Made by a program: the position numbers and the translations under genes
NCBI GenBank assembly: GCA_050012355.1
Contig: JBEKHI010000098.1
Location: forward strand, 1 to 22,153
DNA from: JBEKHI01 sp050012355
GTDB lineage: Bacteria; Actinomycetota; Actinomycetes; Streptosporangiales; Streptosporangiaceae
Direction: 5' to 3'
Length of the DNA: 22,153 nt
The notes under the pieces: model-generated
What the model saw: only the letters and a program-made list of their open reading frames with translations
Databases searched by the model: none
What the model was told of the DNA's origin: nothing
Shown: positions 6,323-13,049 of the stretch, piece by piece
Layout of the letters: each line of letters starts with the position of its first letter
How positions within the stretch are numbered: position 1 is the first letter of the stretch

Positions 6323-7012
6323 TTAATTTTTAGTTCTATTTGAGTGCCTATTAACTGGATTGTCCGGTAGTGATACCGCAAAGGCATCTTCGAGCAGACT
6401 CCTGGCAGCGCCCGCGTCCGGAAACGTCGACACGGCGTCCTCTGCCTCCCCGAGGGACGAGGCGGCAAGGTGCGCGAACCAGCCCCTGTAGCGCTCCACG
6501 AACTGCTCGACGGTCTTGGGCGACAGATGCGATAGGCCGGGGTTCTCGCCCGCACCGTCGCGCAGAAGCACCGTCGCGTCGCCGACCCAGTGGTCCAGCG
6601 CGGTCGGCGTCATCGCCGCCGGACCGAAACCGTCCGGACGGCCGCCGCGCAGCGTGGCGCACGCGATCCGAAGCTCCTCTTCGAGGCTTGCAGCGGTCAC
6701 GCGCCGGGGATCGACCACCAGGCCGACCGGCCGACACCCCCGCTGGCGCAAGACCCGCACGACGCCGCCAACGAGGCCGAAGGTGGAGCAGTGCCCGACG
6801 ACGGCCAGCGCCTCGCCGTTCCGGGGAACGGTGTCCGCGATCGCCGCCGCGATGTTCACGCACGGCAGCCGCCGCAACTCTTGCGGTGCGGTGGTGACGC
6901 CCGCAGGACCGCCCGCCGCCGTTTCCAGCTGCTCCAGCCCCCAGTCCTTTCCACCGGGGAAGTCGACGCAGACGAGTCGCCAAGGCTTGTACCCTGCCAG
7001 GCGTGAATGCAC
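6323..7012 (-). CDS. Alpha/beta-hydrolase or thioesterase-like protein with GHC in place of GHS
   Basis: 229 residues if started at GTG 7012, where PWRLVCVDFPGG begins a plausible first strand. The frame stays open to 7099, but that part is AT-rich and unlike coding DNA. The centre reads VVGHCSTFGLVGGVVRVLRQRG, the position and pattern of the nucleophile elbow GHSMGGLVAFEVAR in type II thioesterases, with Cys75 replacing Ser. Amphipathic helices follow with no clear late GDH motif, so the catalytic His is not identified. Upstream of the GTG the ribosome site is poor (GAGAG about 11 bases away). The stop codon lies 2 bases outside the IS66 right end, so the original C-terminus may have been trimmed. 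Thioesterases with a Cys nucleophile are known in some nonribosomal peptide systems. Whether this is one, or a decayed fragment, I cannot tell. Confidence 0.45.
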   Translation of the reverse strand: MHSRLAGYKPWRLVCVDFPGGKDWGLEQLETAAGGPAGVTTAPQELRRLPCVNIAAAIADTVPRNGEALAVVGHCSTFGLVGGVVRVLRQRGCRPVGLVVDPRRVTAASLEEELRIACATLRGGRPDGFGPAAMTPTALDHWVGDATVLLRDGAGENPGLSHLSPKTVEQFVERYRGWFAHLAASSLGEAEDAVSTFPDAGAARSLLEDAFAVSLPDNPVNRHSNRTKN

Positions 7013-7268
7013 GATGACCAAAATACTCTCGTAGAGTCTTCTTCGGAACCTGATGGAAGCTGACCCGGTTTGATGGACACGGGATGGATGTGGGACCATT
7101 ATGCTGGAGAATGGAAAATGCTTGCTGGACCATGTCTCACAAGGCAGTTTCTGTTTTCACGCTCGCCAGGCCGATGACCTGCGGGTCTATAGCCAGAGCC
7201 CCCGAACACCTTTAATTCTGCGGAACTGAGCCTGTATCCACCGGCGAAAGTCCCCGTGTTGCCGGCAT
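7013..7268. other. Intergenic stretch, nothing recognised
   Basis: AT-richer DNA between the thioesterase-like gene and the FAH fragment. Minus-strand frames are open for a while, but none has family motifs. It probably contains the promoter region of the thioesterase-like gene and the breakpoint at which the FAH fragment lost the rest of its gene. Confidence 0.4.
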
Positions 7269-7439
7269 TCATATGAAAAGGTGCGGTGGGCTGACCAGCG
7301 ACGAGCGCCGCCAGTCCCCGCCGGCGAAGAACTCGGGCCCGAAGTCCCCCACGATGCCCGAGACATCCCGCGCGGTCCCTTCTTTGTCCAGAACGGCGGG
7401 ACGTTCCCGCCCCGGCTCACCGACTCGAACGAGTTTCAT
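7269..7439 (-). pseudogene. 5' fragment of a fumarylacetoacetate-hydrolase family gene
   Basis: An open frame of 56 codons begins at ATG 7439 with a strong ribosome site (GGAGGG 5 bases before it) and reads MKLVRVGEPGRERPAVLD, then TARDVSGIVGDFGPEFFAGG. This is the standard N-terminal extension of FAH-family hydrolases and dehydratases in actinomycetes. It stops at TGA 7269-7271, where a normal gene would go on for more than 200 codons. The rest of the enzyme is not found further left. It is unlike the N-terminus of the complete FAH gene at 7640-8515 (MRLVRFSVGGGEP), so it is not a recent tandem copy. The good start site shows that it was once an expressed gene. Confidence 0.65.
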
Positions 7440-7502
7440 CACGCCCTCCTAGCGTTTACAAATCGAACATAAATACCATATCTTCCCGCCGCCAGGCCTG
7501 GC

Positions 7503-7564
7503 GATTGTGGTGAGTGCCGCATTACCGAGCCTCTTCGCTGGGTAGTGCAACACCCACCACAATC
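7503..7564. repeat. 14-bp inverted repeat between the FAH gene and the FAH fragment
   Basis: GATTGTGGTGAGTG at 7503-7516 pairs with CACCCACCACAATC at 7551-7564 with one mismatch, leaving a 34-base loop. It lies about 75 bases past the stop of the leftward FAH gene. It may act as a transcription stop for that gene or, for the fragment further left, as a leader structure or operator. No T-run follows on either strand. Confidence 0.4.
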
Positions 7565-7639
7565 CCCCGGACCCAGGGACGGCAGCAACGGCCGACACAA
7601 CCGGGCCATAGCATGTCAAACCGGTCGGCCACCGGACAG

Positions 7640-8515
7640 TCATGGTGACGAGCGGCGGCCTTCTAGCGCGGCCTTGCCACGCACCACCGGGTTGACTAGC
7701 TCGCCGATCTCGGTGATGGCGATCCTGATCTCGTCTCCGGCCCGCAGCGTGAACGGCAGGTCGGGCACCAGGCTGGTGCCGGTGGACAGCACCGCGCCCT
7801 CCGGGAAGTCGTCCTCGCGGAACAGATAGGCCGCCAGCTCGTCGATCCGCCGGTGCAGTCGCGATGTGCTCTCGGTGCCGTGCCACACGTCCGATCCGTC
7901 GCGGCGGATCGTCAGCTCCATGGTCAGCGCGTACGGATCGGGGATCTCCCACGCGGGCCTGATCCACGGACCCACCGCGCAGCCACCCAGGTAGATCTTG
8001 GCCTGCGGCAGGTAGAGCGGGTTCTCACCCTCGATGGAGCGCGAACTCATGTCGTTGCAGATCGTGTAGCCGGCCACGTCGCCCGCGTAGTTCAGCACCA
8101 CGGCGAGTTCGGGTTCGGGTACGTCGATTTCCGAGTCCGCCCGCACCGAGACGGGATCGCCTGAGCCGGATACCCGCCACGCCGCCGACTTGAAGAACAG
8201 CTCGGGCCGCTCCGCGCCGTACACCCGGTCGTAGATGTCGGCCGAGTTCTCGCTCTCCGCCATCCGTGCCGTACGGGAACGCTCGTAGGTGACGCCGGCC
8301 GCCCACACCTCGGTGCGGCCGTCGACCGGCGCGAGCAGCGTCGCCCCCTCGATCGGGACGGTCTCACCGCCCGGCGCCGCGCAGAGCTCGCGGATCTCCG
8401 CGAGCGACAGGGCGAGCAGATCACCCAGCCCCGGCGCCAGCGGGGTAATGCCTCCGTCGTCGAGCGCTCCGGCCCGCGGCTCGCCGCCGCCGACGCTGAA
8501 CCTGACAAGCCGCAT
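7640..8515 (-). CDS. FAH-family sugar-acid dehydratase (2-keto-3-deoxy-acid dehydratase-like)
   Basis: 291 residues from ATG 8515, chosen because GGGAGG lies 6 bases upstream; the frame is open a little further without a better start. The FAH C-terminal domain is complete: AAGVTYERSRTARM, then ELFFKSAAWRVSG, the metal-binding glutamates in VPEPELAVVLN (E134, E136), TICNDMSSRSIEG with D155 and LPQAKIYLGGCAVGPWI. The YERS...SADIYDRVY segment is typical of 2-dehydro-3-deoxy-D-arabinonate (or -pentonate) dehydratases, which remove water to give 2,5-dioxo acids in oxidative pentose pathways. The enzyme should be cytosolic and Mg-dependent. It diverges from the fadR-led operon and shares the palindromic operators with it, so I infer a common substrate-derived inducer. 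Exact substrate uncertain; other FAH activities (acylpyruvase) are possible. Confidence 0.8.
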   Translation of the reverse strand: MRLVRFSVGGGEPRAGALDDGGITPLAPGLGDLLALSLAEIRELCAAPGGETVPIEGATLLAPVDGRTEVWAAGVTYERSRTARMAESENSADIYDRVYGAERPELFFKSAAWRVSGSGDPVSVRADSEIDVPEPELAVVLNYAGDVAGYTICNDMSSRSIEGENPLYLPQAKIYLGGCAVGPWIRPAWEIPDPYALTMELTIRRDGSDVWHGTESTSRLHRRIDELAAYLFREDDFPEGAVLSTGTSLVPDLPFTLRAGDEIRIAITEIGELVNPVVRGKAALEGRRSSP

Positions 8516-8555
8516 CGCATGCCTCCCGTTCTCGCATCCCGAGGATAACGCCAGC

Positions 8556-8593
8556 ACTTCATCAGATCAAGATTGAACTTCATCAGATGAAGT
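8556..8593. promoter_or_regulatory. Twin GntR/FadR-type operator palindromes in the divergent promoter
   Basis: ACTTCAT-CAG-ATGAAGT at 8577-8593 is a perfect 7-3-7 palindrome. ACTTCAT-CAG-ATCAAG at 8556-8571 is the same site with one base changed in the right arm. The starts are 21 bases apart, two helical turns, so both sites face the same side. They lie 40 bases upstream of the FAH ATG and 36 bases upstream of the regulator start, so one bound regulator dimer pair could control both directions. The length and form fit operators of FadR-subfamily GntR proteins, and the regulator is the adjacent gene. Confidence 0.7.
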
Positions 8594-8629
8594 GTTACCG
8601 TCGAGCCAATCCGTACTAGGAGAGGAACG

Positions 8630-9337
8630 TTGTTGCCTGCTTCCTACCCCGAGCGCGCCCGGCACGCCCAGGTTGTCCACGGGCTCGGCGCCCAGATCGT
8701 CCGCGGCGGGCTCGCGCCCGGCGACGCCGTACCGACCGAAGATGAACTGGTCACCGAGTTCCGCGTTGGCCGGTCGGCGCTGCGCGAGGGCGTCAAGGTG
8801 CTGGCGGGCAAGGGACTGCTGGAAAGCCGCACCAGCGCGGGGACCCGAGTGCGCTCGCGGGAGTCGTGGAACCTGCTCGATCCCGACGTGCTCACCTGGC
8901 GGTTCTCTCCCGACCCGAGCCCGGAGGACATCCGGGTGCTCGCCGGGCTGCGGGTAGCGCTCGAACCCGGCGCGGCCCGGCTGGCCGCGGAGTCCGCGAG
9001 CCCGCGGCAGCGCAGCGCGATCGGGGTGGAGATGGCGCGGCTGTGGGCCACGGTCGATGACCCGGACGCGTTCATCGAGGCCGACCTCGCCTTCCACCGC
9101 GCGATCTTCGTCGCCGCCAACAACGATCTGCTGCTGTACATCCACGACGTCATCAGCGTCGCGTTCAGCGCGATCCGGCCGCTGCACACGCACTCCGCCG
9201 GACACAACCGCGAGACGCTACCCAACCACGAGCGCGTCGCCCAGGCCATCAAGCGCGGCCACCACCTCAAGGCCGAGGCCGCGATGCGCGAGATCGTCGA
9301 GGTGGCCAGGGACGACGCCGAACGGGAGATCGTATGA
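8630..9337 (+). CDS. GntR-family transcriptional regulator, FadR subfamily (FCD domain)
   Basis: 235 residues from TTG 8630 (a second TTG follows at 8633), placed by AGGAGAGG a few bases upstream. The N-terminal winged helix-turn-helix (about 10-75) reads LGAQIVRGGLAPGDAVPTED, then EFRVGRSALREGVKVLAGKG and GTRV. The C-terminal all-helical FCD ligand domain (about 100-225) has EADLAFHRAIFVAANN with D152 and H156, and LPNHERVAQAI with H200, metal-site residues of the family. The usual last His in the AMRxH helix is Glu-Ile here. It likely represses itself, the following five genes and the divergent dehydratase by binding the twin palindromes, and is released by a carboxylate intermediate. Its stop overlaps the next start (ATGA), so regulator and enzymes are translated together. 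Confidence 0.88.
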   Translation: MLPASYPERARHAQVVHGLGAQIVRGGLAPGDAVPTEDELVTEFRVGRSALREGVKVLAGKGLLESRTSAGTRVRSRESWNLLDPDVLTWRFSPDPSPEDIRVLAGLRVALEPGAARLAAESASPRQRSAIGVEMARLWATVDDPDAFIEADLAFHRAIFVAANNDLLLYIHDVISVAFSAIRPLHTHSAGHNRETLPNHERVAQAIKRGHHLKAEAAMREIVEVARDDAEREIV

Positions 9338-10101
9338 GCGGCTCGGTGCGGCTGGAAACCAACGCGCAGGTCGCGGTCCTGACCCTGGACCGCCCCGACA
9401 AACTCAACGCGCTCACCAGCGAGATGACGGCCGAACTCACCGGCCACATCGCCGCGGTCAACGAGAACCCGGACGTCAGGGCCGTCGTGCTCACCGGGAC
9501 TGGCCGGGCGTTCTGCGCCGGCAGCGACATCTCTGAGCTGGACAACTACCCGACGCCCTGGGAGTTTGGGCTGCGGCAGGACTACGGCGACGTGCTGCGG
9601 ACGCTGCGCAAGCCGGTGATCGCCGCGGTCAACGGGCACGCCCTCGGCGGCGGGCTCGAACTGGCGCTGGCCTGCGACATCCGCCTCGCCGCCCAGACCG
9701 CGACCTTCGCGGCACCGGAGATCAAGCTCGGCTGGATCGGCGGCAGCGGCCAGTCGGCGCTGCTCGCCCACTCCATCGGCCCGTCCAACGCCGCGCTGAT
9801 GCTGCTGACCGGCGACCCGGTCGACGCGGCGACCGCGTTGCGCTGGGGACTGGTCAGCGAGGTCGTACCGCCGGACACGCTGCTCGATCGCGCCGGTGAG
9901 CTCGCGGCGGTGATCGCGAGCCGCGCTCCGGTGGCGGCGCAGACCGCGAAGCTGAACCTGCGGGCCGCCTACGAGATGCCGCTGACCCGGGCCATCGACT
10001 ACGAGCGGCACCTGCAGACCATCTGTTTCGCGACCGCGGACGCGGCGGAGGGCCGGGCCGCGTTCGTCGAACGCCGCCCGCCGGCCTTCCGCGGGGAGTA
10101 A
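9334..10101 (+). CDS. Enoyl-CoA hydratase/isomerase (crotonase) family protein
   Basis: 255 residues, starting at an ATGA overlap with the regulator gene. Crotonase landmarks: VLTLDRPDKLNALTSEM at the N-terminus; the first oxyanion-hole segment RAFCAGSDISEL; the second, NGHALGGGLELALACD; and FAAPEIKLGWIGGSGQ. Both glutamates equivalent to Glu144 and Glu164 of rat hydratase are present (in GGLELAL and APEIKLG), so CoA-ester hydration or its reverse is chemically possible. The usual PGxGGTQRL is replaced by GGSGQSALL. The adjacent gene encodes a class III CoA transferase, which would make its CoA-ester substrate. In this operon it probably acts on a small hydroxy or unsaturated acyl-CoA derived from a sugar acid, not on fatty acids. 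Specificity cannot be read from sequence. Confidence 0.88.
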   Translation: MSGSVRLETNAQVAVLTLDRPDKLNALTSEMTAELTGHIAAVNENPDVRAVVLTGTGRAFCAGSDISELDNYPTPWEFGLRQDYGDVLRTLRKPVIAAVNGHALGGGLELALACDIRLAAQTATFAAPEIKLGWIGGSGQSALLAHSIGPSNAALMLLTGDPVDAATALRWGLVSEVVPPDTLLDRAGELAAVIASRAPVAAQTAKLNLRAAYEMPLTRAIDYERHLQTICFATADAAEGRAAFVERRPPAFRGE

Positions 10102-10105
10102 CGAC

Positions 10106-11287
10106 ATGGGCATCCTCACGGGCTACCGGGTGGTCGACCTGTCGATCGCGATGGCGGGACCGCTCGCCGCGATGCGCTTGGGTGACCTCGGCGCCGACGT
10201 GGTGAAGGTCGAGCCAGTCACCGGGGAATGGCAGCGGCACGCGCCAGCGGGCGGCGCGACCGGGAACGAGGTGAACGCCTCGTTCCTGGCGCTGAACCGG
10301 AATAAGCGGAGCCTCGCCGTCGACCTCAAGTCGCCGGCGGGCCGCGAGGTCGTGCTCGAACTCGCGCGGTCCAGCGACGTTTTCCTGCAGAACTACCGGA
10401 TCGGGGTCGCCGAGCGGCTCGGCGTCGACTACGAGTCGATCCGCGCCGTCAAGCCGGACATTGTCTACGTGTCGATATCGGGCTACGGCGAGACGGGACC
10501 GTACGCGAACCGGCCCGGGCAGGACATGCTGCTCCAGGCGATGAGCGGCGCGATGTTCAGCACCGGACGGGCCGGGGATCCGCCCGCGCCGGCCGGCACC
10601 TACGCCGTCGACGCGATCACCGCCTACAGCGCCTTCGAGGGCGCGCTCGCCGGGCTGCTGCACCGGGAACGCACCGGGGAGGGCCAGCTGGTCACGGTCA
10701 ACATGCTGGACTCCGCGATCGCCGTGCAGATGCAGGAAATCTCGGTGTTCACGGTCGGCGGGGTGCCGCAGCACCGGGGCGAACAGCTGCACGGCCACAG
10801 CTATATCCGGGCACCTTACGGGGTGTTCGCGACCGCCGACGGCTACCTCGCGCTCGCCATGCCCAGCCTGCGGGTGCTCGGCGAGTTGCTCGGCCTGCCC
10901 GAGCTAGCCGCCATGGACGAGAACGTCGACGGGCATACCCGCCGGGACGAGATCACCGCCCTGGTGCGGGCGGCGTTGCCAGCGCGCCCGACGGACGAGT
11001 GGCTCGCGCTGTTCGCCGAGCACGGGATCTGGGCCGGTCCCGTTTACTCCTACGCCGACCTGGTGGCGGACCCGCAGGTCGCGCACAACGGCTCGCTGGT
11101 CAGCTACGACCACCCGACCGAGGGCCGGGTGACCACGCCGGGGTTCCCGTACCAGTTCAGCCGGACCGGGCCCGAGGTGTACCGCGGCGCCCCGCTGACC
11201 GGCGAGCACACCAGGGAGATCCTGGCCGAGCTGGGCATCGACGACGCGACCGCGGCCGAGCTGGAAGATCGCGGCGTGGTGCGGTGA
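10106..11287 (+). CDS. Class III (CaiB/BaiF-type) CoA transferase
   Basis: 393 residues, the normal length of family III CoA transferases such as formyl-CoA transferase. It starts at ATG 10106, 4 bases after the hydratase stop. Seen: GYRVVDLSIAMAGPLAAMRLGDLGADVVKVE at the N-terminus; NRNKRSLAVDLKSPAGR; the central YVSISGYGETGPYANRPGQD; and D169 in GTYAVDAITAYSAFEG, aligned with the Asp169 that forms the acyl-anhydride/CoA-thioester intermediate in formyl-CoA transferase. RTGEGQLVTVNMLDSA follows as usual. It would move CoA from a donor thioester to a free carboxylate, giving the substrate of the hydratase. The TGATG overlap with the next gene shows coupling. The physiological donor and acceptor are unknown. 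Confidence 0.9.
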   Translation: MGILTGYRVVDLSIAMAGPLAAMRLGDLGADVVKVEPVTGEWQRHAPAGGATGNEVNASFLALNRNKRSLAVDLKSPAGREVVLELARSSDVFLQNYRIGVAERLGVDYESIRAVKPDIVYVSISGYGETGPYANRPGQDMLLQAMSGAMFSTGRAGDPPAPAGTYAVDAITAYSAFEGALAGLLHRERTGEGQLVTVNMLDSAIAVQMQEISVFTVGGVPQHRGEQLHGHSYIRAPYGVFATADGYLALAMPSLRVLGELLGLPELAAMDENVDGHTRRDEITALVRAALPARPTDEWLALFAEHGIWAGPVYSYADLVADPQVAHNGSLVSYDHPTEGRVTTPGFPYQFSRTGPEVYRGAPLTGEHTREILAELGIDDATAAELEDRGVVR

Positions 11288-12339
11288 TGCGCGGGCTGAC
11301 CTGGGACCATCCGCGCGGATACGTCGTGCTCGACGCGCTGGCCGCCGACGGCGGCGTGCGCTGGGACCGGCAGCCGCTCGAGGGGTTCGAGTCACGGCCG
11401 CTGCGGACCCTGGCCGACGACTACGACCTCGTCGTCATCGACCACCCTGGCCTGGGCGAAGCCCTCCGGGACGGGGCGCTCCGCCCGCTCGGCACGCTGC
11501 TGTCGGACGCCGAGCTCGCCGCTTGCGCCGGTGTCTCGGCCGGACGGTCCTACTCCAGCTACCACCTCGGCGGCCAGCAGTGGGCGCTGCCGCTGGACGC
11601 GGCCGCCCAGGTGTCGGTGTGCCGCCCGGACCGGCTTGGCGAACGCCCGGCCAGCTGGGCGGACGCGTGCCGCGTCGCCCGCCGGTACCCGACGGCGGTC
11701 TGCCTGGGCGGTCCGCACGCGCTGCTGATGTTCAGCGCGATCTGCGTGTCGCTCGGCGCTCCCCCGGGGTCGTATCCGAACCGGTTCGCTGATCCGGGCG
11801 CGGGGGCCGACGCCATCGACGTTATGGTCAAATTGTTTTCTCATGCGGACGCCGAGCGTAACCCGATTGGCGTACTGGACGCGATGGCGGACGGTGACGG
11901 GCCCGTGTACTGCCCGCTGGTCTACGGTTACATCAGCTATCAGCACGCGCTTGAGGTGTTCGACGCGCCCGCCGGCCGCGGCGGCATCGGGAGCGTGCTG
12001 GGCGGCACCGGCATCGCGGTGACCCGGTCCTGCACGGATCTGGCCGCCGCCCGTGAGCAACTGCTCCGGCTGGTGTCCGAGGACGTCCAGGTCAGTCTCT
12101 ACGCCAAGCTCGGCGGGCAGAGCGCCGACCGGCGCGCGTGGGACAGTGACGGCTTTTACGCGGCGACCCGCCGCACCATCGAGGCGGCCTGGGTGCGGCC
12201 GCGGTTCGCGGGCTATGTAGAGTTCCAGTCCGCCGCGTCGGCGGCGCTGCGCGACGGACTGCGGCGCGGCGACCGTGCGAAGGCGATACTCGCCGAGGTG
12301 GAGCGGCTATTCGCTATGACGAGAGAGGGGCAGTCGTGA
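11287..12339 (+). CDS. ABC-type solute-binding-protein homologue without signal peptide (putative cytoplasmic ligand-binding protein)
   Basis: 350 residues from ATG 11287, which overlaps the CoA-transferase stop (TGATG). The body resembles bacterial carbohydrate-binding proteins of ABC importers: YDLVVIDHPGLGEALRDGAL, SYSSYHLGGQQWALPLDAAAQV, then GGPHALLMFSAICVSLG, PVYCPLVYGYISY and YVEFQSAASAALRDGLRRGD. The N-terminus (MRGLTWDHPRGYVVLDAL) has no basic-hydrophobic signal sequence and no lipobox, and no permease or ATPase gene is near. Thus it is probably cytosolic. In this operon it may bind the pathway substrate, act as a sensor partner of the GntR protein, or serve as a non-canonical enzyme subunit. 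I know such leaderless homologues are found next to CoA transferases but do not know a demonstrated function. Confidence 0.7.
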   Translation: MRGLTWDHPRGYVVLDALAADGGVRWDRQPLEGFESRPLRTLADDYDLVVIDHPGLGEALRDGALRPLGTLLSDAELAACAGVSAGRSYSSYHLGGQQWALPLDAAAQVSVCRPDRLGERPASWADACRVARRYPTAVCLGGPHALLMFSAICVSLGAPPGSYPNRFADPGAGADAIDVMVKLFSHADAERNPIGVLDAMADGDGPVYCPLVYGYISYQHALEVFDAPAGRGGIGSVLGGTGIAVTRSCTDLAAAREQLLRLVSEDVQVSLYAKLGGQSADRRAWDSDGFYAATRRTIEAAWVRPRFAGYVEFQSAASAALRDGLRRGDRAKAILAEVERLFAMTREGQS

Positions 12340-13049
12340 GCACTGCGGTGGTGACCGGCGCTGGCGGCGCGCTCGGCCGGGCGATCGCGCGGCGACTGGC
12401 GGCCGACGGGCACCCGGTCGTGGTCGCTGACATCGACGCGGACGCGGTCGAGGCCACCGGCCGGGAGATCGACGCGGCCCAGGCGTGGACCCTCGACCTG
12501 CGCGACGCCGCAGCGGTCGGCACGTTCTTCGACGAGGTCGGGGACACCGCGATTCTCGTCAACAACGCCGCCATCTACCCGGCCCGGGCGTTCCTCGACA
12601 TCCCGATCGCCGAATACGACGACGTGCAGGCCGTCAACCAGCGCGGCTACTGGCTCTGCGCGCAGGCGGCCGCGCGGCAGATGACGCGATCCGGCGGCGG
12701 CGTCATCATAAACATCGCCTCGATCGTGGCGCACGGCGGCTGGTCCGACCTCGCCTCGTACGCGGCGACCAAGGGCGCGGCCGTCGCGCTGACCCGGGCG
12801 CTGGCCCGCGAACTCGGGCCGTCCGGCATCCGGGTCAACGCCGTCTCCCCCGGCGCGTTCCCGACCGCGGCCGAGGAGATCCACGAAAACCCGGAACGGT
12901 ACAACCAGTTCGTGCTCGACCATCAAGCCCTCAAGCGGCGCGGGACCCCCGAGGAACTCGCGGCGGTCGTGTCGTTCCTGACTGGTCCAGACTCCTCGTT
13001 CGTCACCGGGCAGACAATCGAGGTCAACGGCGGATGGGTGATGGCGTGA
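12336..13049 (+). CDS. Short-chain dehydrogenase/reductase (SDR)
   Basis: 237 residues from GTG 12336, overlapping the previous stop as GTGA. Classical SDR motifs: the cofactor loop TGAGGALG near 7-14; VVVADIDA, whose Asp after the second strand favours NAD(H); LVNNAA; IINIASIVA with the catalytic Ser; SYAATKGA with the Tyr-x-x-x-Lys pair; and RVNAVSPGAF. The end GQTIEVNGGWVMA is typical. It likely oxidises a secondary hydroxyl of a sugar, lactol or sugar acid in the same pathway as the DUF4432 and FAH proteins. Its own stop overlaps the next start. The substrate is inferred from context only. Confidence 0.9.
   Translation: MSTAVVTGAGGALGRAIARRLAADGHPVVVADIDADAVEATGREIDAAQAWTLDLRDAAAVGTFFDEVGDTAILVNNAAIYPARAFLDIPIAEYDDVQAVNQRGYWLCAQAAARQMTRSGGGVIINIASIVAHGGWSDLASYAATKGAAVALTRALARELGPSGIRVNAVSPGAFPTAAEEIHENPERYNQFVLDHQALKRRGTPEELAAVVSFLTGPDSSFVTGQTIEVNGGWVMA

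Noticed and set aside
6353..6366. TAACTGGATTGT near the IS66 right end as a second IS66 end
   Set aside because: It shares only the inner TAACTGGAT with the terminal repeat and lacks the GTAA tip and following AGGT, so a chance match or tiny scar is as likely.
7187..7420. 77-codon minus-strand frame (MSRGGNVPPF start)
   Set aside because: The neighbouring frame encodes the recognisable FAH N-terminus with a proper ribosome site, so this one is a shadow.
8644..10119. 491-codon minus-strand frame over the regulator and hydratase genes
   Set aside because: Antisense to two clearly assigned proteins and lacks family motifs.
10999..11286. Extension of the binding-protein-like gene upstream to 10999
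   Set aside because: The added 96 residues are Arg/Gly/Pro-rich and out of frame with the CoA transferase coding there; the TGATG overlap gives a better start at 11287.
12485..13045. N-terminal extension of the DUF4432 protein
   Set aside because: The extension overlaps the SDR gene in another frame and reads as Arg-rich noise; the GTGA start at 13046 fits the operon pattern.
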